Shown one piece after another: positions 44,217 to 52,442 of a stretch of DNA of 64,000 nucleotides. The stretch is from an uncultured Collinsella sp. (lineage in GTDB: Bacteria > Actinomycetota > Coriobacteriia > Coriobacteriales > Coriobacteriaceae): assembly GCA_902491345.1 (NCBI GenBank), contig CABUHI010000005.1, positions 1 to 64,000 of the forward strand. Reading direction: 5' to 3'. The notes under the pieces were generated by a model, which saw only the letters and a list, made by a program, of their open reading frames with translations, was not told the DNA's origin and ran no database searches. The translations under genes were made by a program, and so were the position numbers. Every line of letters begins with the position of its first letter. The stretch's first letter is position 1.

Positions 44217-44684
44217 TTAAGCCTCGTCGACGACCTTGAGTCCACGGGTCTGGTCGATCTCGTTGAGGAGATTGACGCGACGCTCGTGGCGGCCGCCCTC
44301 AAACTCGGCGTCGAGCCACTCGTCGACAATCATCTTGGCGAGCTCGGAGCCCACGACGCGGGCGCCAAAGGCGAGCACGTTGGTATTGTTGTGCATGCGG
44401 GAGAGCTTGGCGCTGAAGGGCTCGGAGCACACGACGGCGCGTACGCCCTCGACCTTGTTGGCAGCCAGGCTAATCCCGACGCCAGTGCCGCAGATGAGGA
44501 TGCCCAGGTCGACGTCGCCGTTGGCAACGGCCTTACCCACCTTGTAGCCGGCGATGGGGTAGTCAAAGCTCTCGGAGGTGTCGGTGCCAAAGTTCACGAC
44601 CTCGCAGCCGCGCTCCTTCAGGTGCTCGGAGATGATGTTCTTGAGCTCGACGGCGGCGTGGTCGTTACCGATACCGATCTTCAT
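44217..44684 (-). CDS. rpiB: Ribose-5-phosphate isomerase B (RpiB/LacAB family)
   Basis: 155 aa, interconverts ribose-5-phosphate and ribulose-5-phosphate. Starts MKIGIGNDHAAVELKN, with CGTGVGISLAANKVEGVRA carrying the active-site Cys region and HNNTNVLAFGARVVG following; DEWLDAEFEGGRHERRV ends the fold. LacA/LacB-type galactose isomerases share this fold but usually occur as pairs, and only one copy is here. ATG 44684 follows AGAGGAACC. Divergently arranged with the cysteine desulfidase gene. Confidence 0.93.
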   Translation of the reverse strand: MKIGIGNDHAAVELKNIISEHLKERGCEVVNFGTDTSESFDYPIAGYKVGKAVANGDVDLGILICGTGVGISLAANKVEGVRAVVCSEPFSAKLSRMHNNTNVLAFGARVVGSELAKMIVDEWLDAEFEGGRHERRVNLLNEIDQTRGLKVVDEA

Positions 44685-44955
44685 GGATGGTTCCTCTCTG
44701 GTCTGTGCGGCGCAAATGCTAAAGGTGTTTACCGCGTTCGACTGCATGATAGCGCGACTTTTGCGTAAACGCTCGGGCGTTTTTTGGTCAAACGCTTTAG
44801 CAGGCAACAAGACCGGTTTCTCATGAATAATGCCGCCAACTTGTGCTTGAGTGCCGTCCGCCGGAACCATGGTTGCGGTTTTTGATGCATTGTTATCAAA
44901 TAAAGGGGCTAACTATTATTGAGATCCAAGCTCGTTATGCAAGCAGGAGATACCT

Positions 44956-46275
44956 ATGCCTACCGATTCCCTTCGCGATGCCGCGTTTTGCGATGTTTTG
45001 AACCGCGAACTTGTCTGTGCACTCGGCTGCACCGAGCCCATTGCCGTTGCCTATGCAGCGGCGCTGGCGAGTCAGACGCTCGGTTGCGAACCCGATCATA
45101 TGGATGTTGCCTGCTCGGGCAACATCATCAAGAACGTCAAGAGCGTGACCGTGCCCAACTCGGGTGGTATGCACGGTATTGAGGCCGCGGCCGTGCTGGG
45201 TGCCGTGGGCGGCGACGCTAAGAGCGCGCTCGAGGTTCTCGAGAGCGTTGACGATGAAGACCGCGCTCGCGTGGCCGAGCTCCTCGCTGACGCCGGCTAC
45301 TGCGATGTGTCGCTTGTCGAGGGTGTGCCCAACCTCTACATCAAGGTGACTGCGACGGCCGGGGGCCATACCGCGGTCGTCGAGATTACCGACCACCACA
45401 CCAATGTCACGTGCCATACGCTCGACGGTATTCCGGTATGCGGCAAGGCGGCGGGGGAGTGTGCAGCCTGCGCCGAGCGCGTGGTGGCCGAGCGCGCGGC
45501 AGATAACGCCGATACCCCTATGAGCATTGAGTCCATCATCGACTTTATCGAGGACGGTGACATTGAGGACGCCCGCGCTGCCGTTGAGCGTCAGATTGAG
45601 CTGAATGGCGCAATCAGTGCCGAGGGCCTTGCGCACGCTTGGGGCGCCGAGGTGGGTCGTACGCTGCTGGGTGCTCGTGCCGATGACGTCGCCTGCCGCG
45701 CCCGTGCCCGTGCGGCCGCCGGGTCCGACGCCCGCATGAACGGCTGCGCGCTGCCGGTCGCCATTGTGTGCGGCTCGGGCAATCAGGGCATTACCTGCGC
45801 ATTGCCCGTCATGGAGTATGCCGAGTACCTGCGTTGCGACCACGAGCGCCTGGTGCGCGCCGTGATGCTGTCCGATCTTATCGCCGTGCATATCAAGAGC
45901 TATATTGGTGCGCTCTCGGCGTTTTGCGGTGCTATTTGCGCCGCGTGCGGCGCCGGCGCTGCGATTACCTGGCTGTGCGGTGGCACGCGCGAGCAGATTG
46001 GCGCGACGGTCTCGAATACGCTCGGTAACGTGGGCGGCATCGTGTGCGATGGCGCCAAGGCGAGTTGCGCGGCTAAGATTTCCGCTGCCGTTGATGCTGC
46101 GATTCTGGGCCACGATATGGCCATGCAGGGCCGCGGCTTCCGCGCCGGCGAGGGTCTCATTCAGGATACCGTCGAGCAGACGATTGCCAGCATGGGCTAC
46201 GTGGGCCGCGTGGGCATGAAGGACACCGACATCGAGATCCTCAACATCATGATCGGTAAAACCCAGGTTTGTTAG
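44956..46275 (+). CDS. L-cysteine desulfidase (CyuA/CdsB, UPF0597) family enzyme
   Basis: 439 aa, serine dehydratase-alpha-like fold binding an Fe-S cluster; family members break L-cysteine down to sulfide, ammonia and pyruvate. ELVCALGCTEPIAVAYAAALA, CSGNIIKNVKSVTVPN and CGSGNQGITCALPV are characteristic; further cysteines occur in FCGAICAACGAGAAI and GIVCDGAKASCAAKI. No membrane segments that suggest transport. GCAGGAGATACC precedes ATG 44956. It is followed by a small hairpin and then a structured repeat element. A catabolic role in anaerobic cysteine use is likely. Confidence 0.9.
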   Translation: MPTDSLRDAAFCDVLNRELVCALGCTEPIAVAYAAALASQTLGCEPDHMDVACSGNIIKNVKSVTVPNSGGMHGIEAAAVLGAVGGDAKSALEVLESVDDEDRARVAELLADAGYCDVSLVEGVPNLYIKVTATAGGHTAVVEITDHHTNVTCHTLDGIPVCGKAAGECAACAERVVAERAADNADTPMSIESIIDFIEDGDIEDARAAVERQIELNGAISAEGLAHAWGAEVGRTLLGARADDVACRARARAAAGSDARMNGCALPVAIVCGSGNQGITCALPVMEYAEYLRCDHERLVRAVMLSDLIAVHIKSYIGALSAFCGAICAACGAGAAITWLCGGTREQIGATVSNTLGNVGGIVCDGAKASCAAKISAAVDAAILGHDMAMQGRGFRAGEGLIQDTVEQTIASMGYVGRVGMKDTDIEILNIMIGKTQVC

Positions 46276-46301
46276 TTACGCGGTTTTACCAAACCGCGTA
46301 A
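46274..46301 (+). terminator. Hairpin at the cysteine desulfidase stop
   Basis: GTTACGCGGTTT and AAACCGCGTAAC pair around TACC right after the stop codon. There is no T-run beyond it, so it may act as an mRNA 3' stabiliser rather than a terminator. Confidence 0.45.
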
Positions 46302-46307
46302 CCAGTC

Positions 46308-46417
46308 GACGCTGCAAACGCCCCTAAGCGGCAATCTGCCTTTCAATCGTCGGGCATGGCCAGAAGGCCTATGCCCTCCTCTTTCAAGGCACATTGCTCG
46401 CTTAGGGGCGTTTTCGC
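46308..46417 (+). ncRNA. Structured repeat element, copy 1
   Basis: Outer stem AAACGCCCCTAAGCG (46316-46330) pairs perfectly with 46399-46413. Core 46331-46398: GCAA pairs with TTGC, TGCCTT with AAGGCA, and GGGCATGGCC with GGCC-T-ATGCCC around AGAA. CTTTCAA occurs on both sides of the central internal loop. The core is about 85% identical to copy 2 at 49438-49506, but the outer stem is unrelated in sequence. Four T residues close the element. The preceding GACGCTGC is shared too. Confidence 0.8.
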
Positions 46418-46465
46418 CGACTTATGCTCAACCTGTGGCGCTTTTTTTGGAGCGAGGGAGGGGTC

Positions 46466-47224
46466 CTACGACAGTTCGTCGGCTACTTGGTGTTCGTAGA
46501 AGGCTTCTACTACGGCGTTAAAGTCGCGGGCGAAGTCTTCCATGGTGCCGCGCCAGGTGGCTCGGCTGGGCTTGCCCTGGCCCACAAAGGCGGTTTGGAT
46601 GCCGCAATCGGGGGACGGGAAGTCGCGCTTGGGATCGTTGCCCACCATAAGGACCTCGTGTGGCTCGAGTCCCATCACCTGAAGCTGCTCTAGATAGTAG
46701 GTGGCATCGGGCTTGCAGCGGGTGGTGTTTCCCATGTGCGTGACGAGCTCAAAGGGGGCGTCGGCCAGGTCGCCCCAACCCATGCGGCACTCGATGGCCC
46801 CCTGCGGAAAGCTGGGGTTGGTAAAGAGCGCGCAGCGCAGCCCTGCGTCCTGTACGGCCTGAAGCGCGGCGTGTGCGCCCGGCATGGCGTGGGCGTTAAT
46901 GACATCGTCGTTCTTGTACGGAAGAACTTCGCGGTCGTAGTAGGTAAACGCCTCGTAGATGAGGGGATCGGAGAGGCAGATGCCGCATCGGCGCTCGACT
47001 TCGGTGCGGTAAAACTCAAGATTGGTGCGGTTGTCCGTGCCGCTGCGGCGGTTGGCGTTGAGGTCGACCAGGATGGTGCCGAGGCGTGCCATCGTGCCAC
47101 CGCGGCTGCGGCGCCCGATATCCGCGAGCATCGACGAGACATCCTTAAAATAGCGAAGGATGAACGCGTTGAGGTTGATGCTAAGAAGCGTCTCGTCCAT
47201 ATCGAAAACGACTGCTTTGAGCAC
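46466..47224 (-). CDS. HAD-superfamily hydrolase
   Basis: 252 aa. HAD motif I VVFDMDETLL (about 5-14), motif II near LFTNPSFP, and motif IV LMVGNDPKRDFPSPDCGIQTAFVG. The cap is a helical type inserted after motif I. Substrate unknown. GTG 47224 has GAAAGGT upstream and places motif I at the very N-terminus; an open frame of about 57 codons before it looks non-coding. Divergent from rpsA and convergent with the cysteine desulfidase gene. Confidence 0.88.
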   Translation of the reverse strand: MLKAVVFDMDETLLSINLNAFILRYFKDVSSMLADIGRRSRGGTMARLGTILVDLNANRRSGTDNRTNLEFYRTEVERRCGICLSDPLIYEAFTYYDREVLPYKNDDVINAHAMPGAHAALQAVQDAGLRCALFTNPSFPQGAIECRMGWGDLADAPFELVTHMGNTTRCKPDATYYLEQLQVMGLEPHEVLMVGNDPKRDFPSPDCGIQTAFVGQGKPSRATWRGTMEDFARDFNAVVEAFYEHQVADELS

Positions 47225-47539
47225 GCGGGCACCTTTCTCGATAAATCGTTCCAGAATCGTTGGCTCCGGATACTTTACCCCAAAGCCGAATGCCTGGCTG
47301 GTTATCGTCAAGTTGCGGAGACGTGTGTTCATAAGATTACGAAAAAGTCTCCACACGAGTAAAAAATCGCAGTTCACGCTTGAAATCGAACTCATTTCCC
47401 CGTAACCTATACGAACGTGATTGCATAAGCGTCACATTAGTATCTGTCGGCTCCCGAGTGTTCCTAAACGTTGTGTGCTTGTCGCACCCTTCTGTAGGTC
47501 CTAGCAATCGGGGCCCCGTAGTTCGAAAGGGGTCCACCT

Positions 47540-48706
47540 TTGAGTGAGATTCAGAACTCGTCCATTTTCTCTCTTGACGATGTCAACGAGGAGGAGATGA
47601 ACAACCTCATCGACGGTACGATTACCGACTTTGATGAGGGCGATCTCGTTAACGGCACTGTCGTTAAGATCGAGCATGACGAGGTGCTCGTTGACATCGG
47701 ATTCAAGTCCGAGGGCGTTATCCCGGTCCGCGAGCTGTCCATCCGCAAGGACGCTAACCCTGCAGACATCGTTGCACTCGGTGATCCCATCGAGGCTCTG
47801 GTTCTCCAGAAGGAGGACAAGGACGGTCGTCTGGTCCTGTCCAAGAAGCGTGCCGAGTACGAGCGTGCTTGGAACCGCATCGAGGAGAAGTTCAACTCCG
47901 GCGAGAACGTCGAGGGCGAGGTTATCGAGGTTGTCAAGGGCGGCCTGATCCTCGACATCGGCCTGCGTGGCTTCCTGCCCGCTTCCCTCGTCGACCTCCG
48001 TCGTGTCAAGGACCTCACCTCCTACATGGGCACCCGCATCGAGGCTCGCGTCATCGAGATGGACCGCAACCGCAACAACGTCGTCCTCTCCCGTCGCGTC
48101 GTGCTCGAGGAGTCCCGTAAGGCCGAGCGCTCCGAGATCCTGTCCAAGCTCAAGTCTGGCATGCGTCTCCAGGGCACCGTTTCCTCCATCGTCGACTTCG
48201 GCGCCTTCGTCGACCTCGGCGGTATCGACGGCCTCATCCACATCTCCGAGCTCTCCTGGAACCACGTCAACCATCCTTCCGAGGTTGTCAAGGTCGGCCA
48301 GGAGGTCGAGGTCGAGGTTCTCGACGTCGATCTCAACCGCGAGCGCATCTCCCTGGGTCTCAAGCAGACCACCGAGGATCCGTGGCGCGCACTGGTCAAG
48401 AAGTACCCCGTCGGCGCTATCGTCGAGGGCACTGTGACCAAGCTTGTCCCGTTCGGCGCTTTCGTTGATCTGGGCGAGGGCATCGAGGGCCTGGTGCACA
48501 TCTCCGAGATGGCCAACAAGCACGTCGATCAGCCTTCTCAGGTCACCCACGTGGGCGACAAGGTTCAGGTCAAGGTCATGGAGATCGACCTCGACCGTCG
48601 TCGTATCTCCCTGTCCATGAAGTCCGCTGCTGAGACTCTGGGCGTCGAGATCGAGGTTACCCCGCTGCCTTCCGAGAAGAAGGACGAGGAGACCGACGCC
48701 GAGTAA
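47540..48706 (+). CDS. rpsA: 30S ribosomal protein S1
   Basis: 388 aa with four S1 RNA-binding domains in tandem (about 30-105, 115-185, 200-270 and 290-355). DVGFKSEGVIPVREL, DIGLRGFLPASLVD, LGGIDGLIHISELSW and LGEGIEGLVHISEMAN mark the four. The last two are closest to the canonical fold. S1 helps load mRNAs on the 30S subunit. TTG 47540 after AAAGGGG is the start. Four domains, rather than E. coli's six, is usual for Gram-positives. A terminator follows. Confidence 0.95.
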   Translation: MSEIQNSSIFSLDDVNEEEMNNLIDGTITDFDEGDLVNGTVVKIEHDEVLVDIGFKSEGVIPVRELSIRKDANPADIVALGDPIEALVLQKEDKDGRLVLSKKRAEYERAWNRIEEKFNSGENVEGEVIEVVKGGLILDIGLRGFLPASLVDLRRVKDLTSYMGTRIEARVIEMDRNRNNVVLSRRVVLEESRKAERSEILSKLKSGMRLQGTVSSIVDFGAFVDLGGIDGLIHISELSWNHVNHPSEVVKVGQEVEVEVLDVDLNRERISLGLKQTTEDPWRALVKKYPVGAIVEGTVTKLVPFGAFVDLGEGIEGLVHISEMANKHVDQPSQVTHVGDKVQVKVMEIDLDRRRISLSMKSAAETLGVEIEVTPLPSEKKDEETDAE

Positions 48707-48730
48707 ATCGGTTTGACGATCACTTGTTTG

Positions 48731-48766
48731 AAGGGATCCGTCCGCAATGGACGGGTCCCTTTTTGC
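48731..48766 (+). terminator. Terminator after rpsA
   Basis: AAGGGATCCGTCC pairs with GGACGGGTCCCTT around GCAAT, followed by TTTTG. Intrinsic terminator. Confidence 0.88.
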
Positions 48767-49044
48767 ATTTGCTGCTGAAGCGCGCGATGCAACCCGTGCG
48801 TAATGCTATCCGGGCTGTTCGCAGGCTATTGGGCTGTCGGTGCATGAAAAATGCCGACATCCCGCCTCGGGGAGGAGGCGGGAACACACCGAGTAGACGG
48901 AGGGGTGCGGAGCGCGGTCGCGTCTCGACTGACGACGTTGCCCATCGACAGGACCATTGTAGCGCATGGCGGTTCTTGGTATATCGTGTCGAGCGTTTGC
49001 GTTGTGCCATTGCCTGCGGCAACGGTGTGCTACACTCTTGCACT
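48767..49044 (+). other. Gene-free stretch before rnpB
   Basis: No coding signal seen. CCCGCCTC (48861-48868) and GAGGCGGG (48875-48882) form a tight 8-bp hairpin of unknown role. TACACT at 49031-49036 is a possible -10 for rnpB, with TTGCCT at 49010 as a poorly spaced -35. Confidence 0.4.
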
Positions 49045-49406
49045 GCTGAGTGGGCCAGACGGTCGCGCGATGTGCTGCTTGCGGCACGCGTGAGGAAAGT
49101 CCGGGCTCCAGAGGGCGGGATGCCGGCTAACGGCCGGGCGGAGTGATCCGACGGAAAGCGCCGCAGAAAAGAAGACTCCCACCTGCGCCGTAAGGCGTAA
49201 AGGGAAAAGCTGAAACGGTGGTGTAAGAGACTACCAGCGTCGTGGTAACACGGCGGCTTGGCAAGCCCCATCCGGAGCAAGCGCGAATAGGAACGCTATG
49301 GGCCGGCCCGGTCCGCGTTCGGGTAGCGTGCGTGGAGCTGCATGGTAACGTGCAGACAAGATAAATGACCGTTCACGACAGAACCCGGCTTATCGGCCCA
49401 CTCAGC
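49045..49406 (+). ncRNA. rnpB: RNase P RNA (class A)
   Basis: About 362 nt catalytic RNA that matures tRNA 5' ends. The terminal P1 helix is GCTGAGTGGGCC (49045-49056) with GGCCCACTCAGC (49395-49406). The universal P4/CR-I segment GAGGAAAGTCCGGGCTCC lies at about 49091, and the matching CR-V ACAGAACCCGGCTTA near the 3' end. AGTGATCCGACGG-type and GGTAACACGG-like helices are present between. Strong identification. Followed 8 bases later by structured element copy 2. Confidence 0.97.
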
Positions 49407-49414
49407 ACTTTGTT

Positions 49415-49525
49415 GACGCTGCGAACCCGTCAGCGCGGCAATCTGCCTTTCAAGCCTTCGGGCATGACCATAAGGTCAATGCCCTCGTCTTTCAAGGCAC
49501 CTTGCTCGCGCTGACGGGTTCTCGC
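49415..49525 (+). ncRNA. Structured repeat element, copy 2
   Basis: Outer stem GAACCCGTCAGCGCG (49423-49437) pairs perfectly with 49507-49521. Core 49438-49506 repeats copy 1: GCAATCTGCCTTTCAA, CGGGCATG, then AATGCCCTC and TCTTTCAAGGCAC. The inner stem GACC/GGTC replaces GGCC/GGCC of copy 1, a compensatory change. GACGCTGC precedes both copies. It begins just after the rnpB 3' end and could act as its terminator or processing element. Confidence 0.8.
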
Positions 49526-49636
49526 TTTCGTGGTCGAAATCATCGGCGTTGCCGTTCTATTTACTGGGGTTATCTGTACGGCCTTTGCCGTATTATTGAG
49601 GCTGTTTGTTGCTTTGCTTGTTGTTGAGGGGCTTTG

Positions 49637-50272
49637 TTGGACAGCTATTTTACTCTGCAATCGAATATTGAGTCTTCGGGCGAGTTTGTGGACCGCAAGA
49701 GTCGGTTTATTGCCCAGCTGATCCATATTGAGTCCGAGGATGAGGCGAATGCCTTTATTGAGATGGTTCGCAAGCGTCATTACGACGCTCGACACAATGT
49801 TCCCGCGTGGATTTTGGTCGATGGACGCGAGCGCCAGAGCGATGATGGCGAGCCGAGCCGCACGAGCGGTATGCCGACGCTTGAGGTGCTGCGCGGCACG
49901 GGGCTCAAAAATGTTTGCTGCGTAGTGACGCGCTATTTTGGTGGCACGCTGTTGGGGCCTGGTGGCTTGGTGCGCGCCTATACCGCGGCAACGCAGGCGG
50001 CGGTGGCCGAGGCTCAGGTGTCCGGGCAGATCGTCGAGATGACGAGTGTCGTGCCGGTTGATGTGCATGTGGCCTATCCACAGTATGAGCAGGCGCTTCG
50101 CTTGGCGCAGGATTCGGGTGCCAAGGTTTCGGATACCGATTACGCGGATGCCGTGACACTTCACTTGGTGTTTAAGGCGGGGGAGCAGGAGCCATTTTGC
50201 GCCAAGATGCGCGAGCTTATGGCGGGGCGCGAGGAGATTGAGGTCGGCGCTCCCGAATTTGCCGAGTTCTAA
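49637..50272 (+). CDS. IMPACT (YigZ/UPF0029) family protein
   Basis: 211 aa. The N-terminal UPF0029 domain (about 15-120) has SRFIAQLIHIESEDEANAFI, HNVPAWILVDG, DDGEPSRTSGMPTLEVL and FGGTLLGPGGLVRAYTAA. A smaller alpha/beta DUF1949-type domain follows. In eukaryotes IMPACT blocks Gcn2 activation; bacterial members have unknown function and are sometimes paired with proline metabolism genes, not here. TTG 49637, or the adjacent TTG 49634, follows GAGGGGC. Confidence 0.9.
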   Translation: MDSYFTLQSNIESSGEFVDRKSRFIAQLIHIESEDEANAFIEMVRKRHYDARHNVPAWILVDGRERQSDDGEPSRTSGMPTLEVLRGTGLKNVCCVVTRYFGGTLLGPGGLVRAYTAATQAAVAEAQVSGQIVEMTSVVPVDVHVAYPQYEQALRLAQDSGAKVSDTDYADAVTLHLVFKAGEQEPFCAKMRELMAGREEIEVGAPEFAEF

Positions 50273-50339
50273 CGGCGACGGCCGGCATGCTTTTGGATGG
50301 ATCCCAAGCGCGCCGGCCGTCGTTTTATGCCGCTGGTGT

Positions 50340-50786
50340 TTACTCGGCGAGCTGCTTTAGCATATCGCAGGCGATCTCGATGGCATCGTCGATGCAGCCG
50401 GGGCAGCTGCGGAGCGGACCCTTATCCGACCCGATGCCCTTGAGCGTGCCGCAGACGGTCGTCGTGTTCTTCTCGCCAAAACGCTTGGCGATCTCGCGCG
50501 ACAGCTTGTAGGTCTGGCCCTTGGTCTTTGGGTTTTCCATGCCGTCGCTCATTACAAAGCCCATGATGGCCACGGCGCCCGAGATGGCGCCGCAGGTTTC
50601 GGTCATGCCGCCCATGCCGGCGCCAAAGCCCTCGGTGAGGGTAAAGGCGACCTGGGGGTCGAGCCCGATGGCGGGCGCGAGCGTGCAGGCGACGGCCTGG
50701 GCGCAGTTAAAGCCACGGGCGTGGTATTCGGCAGCTTGAGCCTGACAGTCGGTGATGTCGAGCTGGGCCGTATCGATTTGCTTCAT
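50340..50786 (-). CDS. C_GCAxxG_C_C family redox protein
   Basis: 148 aa small protein of the family that binds metal or forms redox-active cysteine pairs. FNCAQAVACTLAP holds the first Cys, the GAGMGGMTETCGAISGAVAIMG block gives the GCAxxG-like core, and late cysteines lie in TTVCGTLKGIG and LRSCPGCIDDAI. Partners are often flavoproteins or reductases; here it stands alone before metY in the opposite orientation. ATG 50786 after AAGGAG is preferred over an open extension of 36 codons. Confidence 0.87.
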   Translation of the reverse strand: MKQIDTAQLDITDCQAQAAEYHARGFNCAQAVACTLAPAIGLDPQVAFTLTEGFGAGMGGMTETCGAISGAVAIMGFVMSDGMENPKTKGQTYKLSREIAKRFGEKNTTTVCGTLKGIGSDKGPLRSCPGCIDDAIEIACDMLKQLAE

Positions 50787-51017
50787 CGTTGTCTCCTTGG
50801 TCACGGTGTACCCGCCTATGGTACCCGTGACGGGGCATGTAATCATCGAGAGCTTCATGTATGCCTCGTATTTATCTATCGAGCAAATGCCCAAGGCTTG
50901 AGATAAATACCCCTGATCAATTTGTCCAATAACCTACCTTGGGGATGGGTTGAGAGGGGTGCAGGGTAGCGGTATCGTGAACCGAATAAAACTAAAACCC
51001 AGGCAAGGGAGCTAGAT

Positions 51018-52301
51018 ATGAGCGAGCAGACCATCGGTACCACATGTGTTCAGGGCGGCTATCACCCGGGAGATGCCGAGCCGCGCCAGGTGCCCATCTA
51101 CCAGTCCACCACGTGGAAGTACGACACGTCGGAGCATATGGGTAAGCTGTTTGACCTGGAGGAGTCGGGCTACTTCTACAGCCGCCTGCAGAACCCCACG
51201 TGCGATCTGGTTGCCGCCAAGATCTGCGAGATGGAGGGAGGCACCGCCGCGATGCTCACGAGCTCGGGCATGGCTGCGAACTTCCTCGCGATCTTTAACG
51301 TGGCCGGTGCCGGCGATCACGTGGTCGCGAGCTCTGCCATTTACGGCGGTACGTATAACCTGCTCGCCCACACCATGGGCCGCATGGGCGTGACCTGCAC
51401 GTTCGTTGCCCCCGACTGCACCGATGAGGAGCTCGAGGCAGCCTTTGAGCCCAATACCAAGCTCGTCTTTGGCGAGACGATTGCCAACCCCGCCCTTGCC
51501 GTGCTCGATATTGAGCGCTTTGCCAAGGCCGCACATGACCACGGCGTGCCGCTGATGGTCGACAACACCTTCCCGACGCCTGTGATGTGCCGTCCCTTTG
51601 AGTGGGGTGCCGACATCGTTACGCACTCCACCACCAAGTACATGGATGGACATGCTGCCTACCTGGGCGGCGTGATCGTTGACCACGGCCAGTTTGACTG
51701 GATGGCTCATGCGGACAAGTTCCCGGGTCTTACCACGCCCGATGAGAGCTACCACGGCGTGACCTATGCCGAGAAGTTTGGTCGCGAGGGTGCCTTCATT
51801 ACCAAGGCAACCGCTCAGCTCATGCGCGATCTTGGTCCTATGCAGAATCCGCAGGCGGCCTTCTTCCTGAACAGCTCGCTCGAGAGCCTGCATGTGCGCA
51901 TGCCGCGTCATTGCGAGAACGGCCTGGCCGTTGCCAAGTTCCTGCAGAGCCATCCCAAGGTGCGCTTCGTGAGCTATCCGGGCCTGGAGGGCGATAAGTA
52001 CTATGACATCGCTCAGAAGTACATGCCCAACGGTACCTGCGGCGTTGTGAGCTTTGGCTTTAACGGTGGTCGCGCGGCGGCCGAGACCTTTATGAAGAGC
52101 CTCAAGCTCGCCCAGATCGCCACGCACGTTGCCGACGCCCGCACTTGCTGCCTGCATCCTGCTAACGCTACGCATCGCCAGATGAACGACGAGGAGCTCA
52201 TCGCCTGCGGTATCTCCGCCGACATGGTGCGCCTGTCGTGCGGCCTCGAGGACACGGCCGATCTGATTGCCGACCTTGAGCAGGCGCTCGAGCAGTGCTA
52301 G
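51018..52301 (+). CDS. metY: O-acetylhomoserine sulfhydrylase (MetY-type PLP enzyme)
   Basis: 427 aa Cys/Met metabolism PLP enzyme. The PLP lysine lies in HSTTKYMDGH, with YSRLQNPT near the N-terminus, LTSSGMAANFL, VDNTFPTP, and GGVIVDHGQFDW, which favours MetY (O-acetylhomoserine + sulfide to homocysteine) over cystathionine or methionine gamma-lyase. Cysteine desulfidase and the C_GCAxxG protein nearby also concern sulfur. AAGGGAGC precedes ATG 51018. No SAM riboswitch or S-box was found upstream. Confidence 0.88.
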   Translation: MSEQTIGTTCVQGGYHPGDAEPRQVPIYQSTTWKYDTSEHMGKLFDLEESGYFYSRLQNPTCDLVAAKICEMEGGTAAMLTSSGMAANFLAIFNVAGAGDHVVASSAIYGGTYNLLAHTMGRMGVTCTFVAPDCTDEELEAAFEPNTKLVFGETIANPALAVLDIERFAKAAHDHGVPLMVDNTFPTPVMCRPFEWGADIVTHSTTKYMDGHAAYLGGVIVDHGQFDWMAHADKFPGLTTPDESYHGVTYAEKFGREGAFITKATAQLMRDLGPMQNPQAAFFLNSSLESLHVRMPRHCENGLAVAKFLQSHPKVRFVSYPGLEGDKYYDIAQKYMPNGTCGVVSFGFNGGRAAAETFMKSLKLAQIATHVADARTCCLHPANATHRQMNDEELIACGISADMVRLSCGLEDTADLIADLEQALEQC

Positions 52302-52369
52302 GCTAGCGTGCGTGCGAGGCGTGGGACGGCTTTTCGGCTGACGACGTCCTCATAGTTCCGATTCCGTAA

Positions 52370-52415
52370 GTGGGACCCCGATCGTGTCCGTTTGTAGGCG
52401 ATTGGGGTCCCGTTT
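52370..52415 (+). terminator. Terminator after metY
   Basis: GGGACCCCGATCG pairs with CGATTGGGGTCCC across about 14 bases and is followed by GTTTTTG. Strong intrinsic terminator, shortly before the MFS gene. Confidence 0.88.
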
Positions 52416-52442
52416 TTGCGTTGCACGATAGAAAGGATATAC

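Noticed and set aside
50787..51017. SAM riboswitch or T-box before metY
   Set aside because: No S-box, SAM-II or T-box motif could be recognised; only a promoter-length gap.
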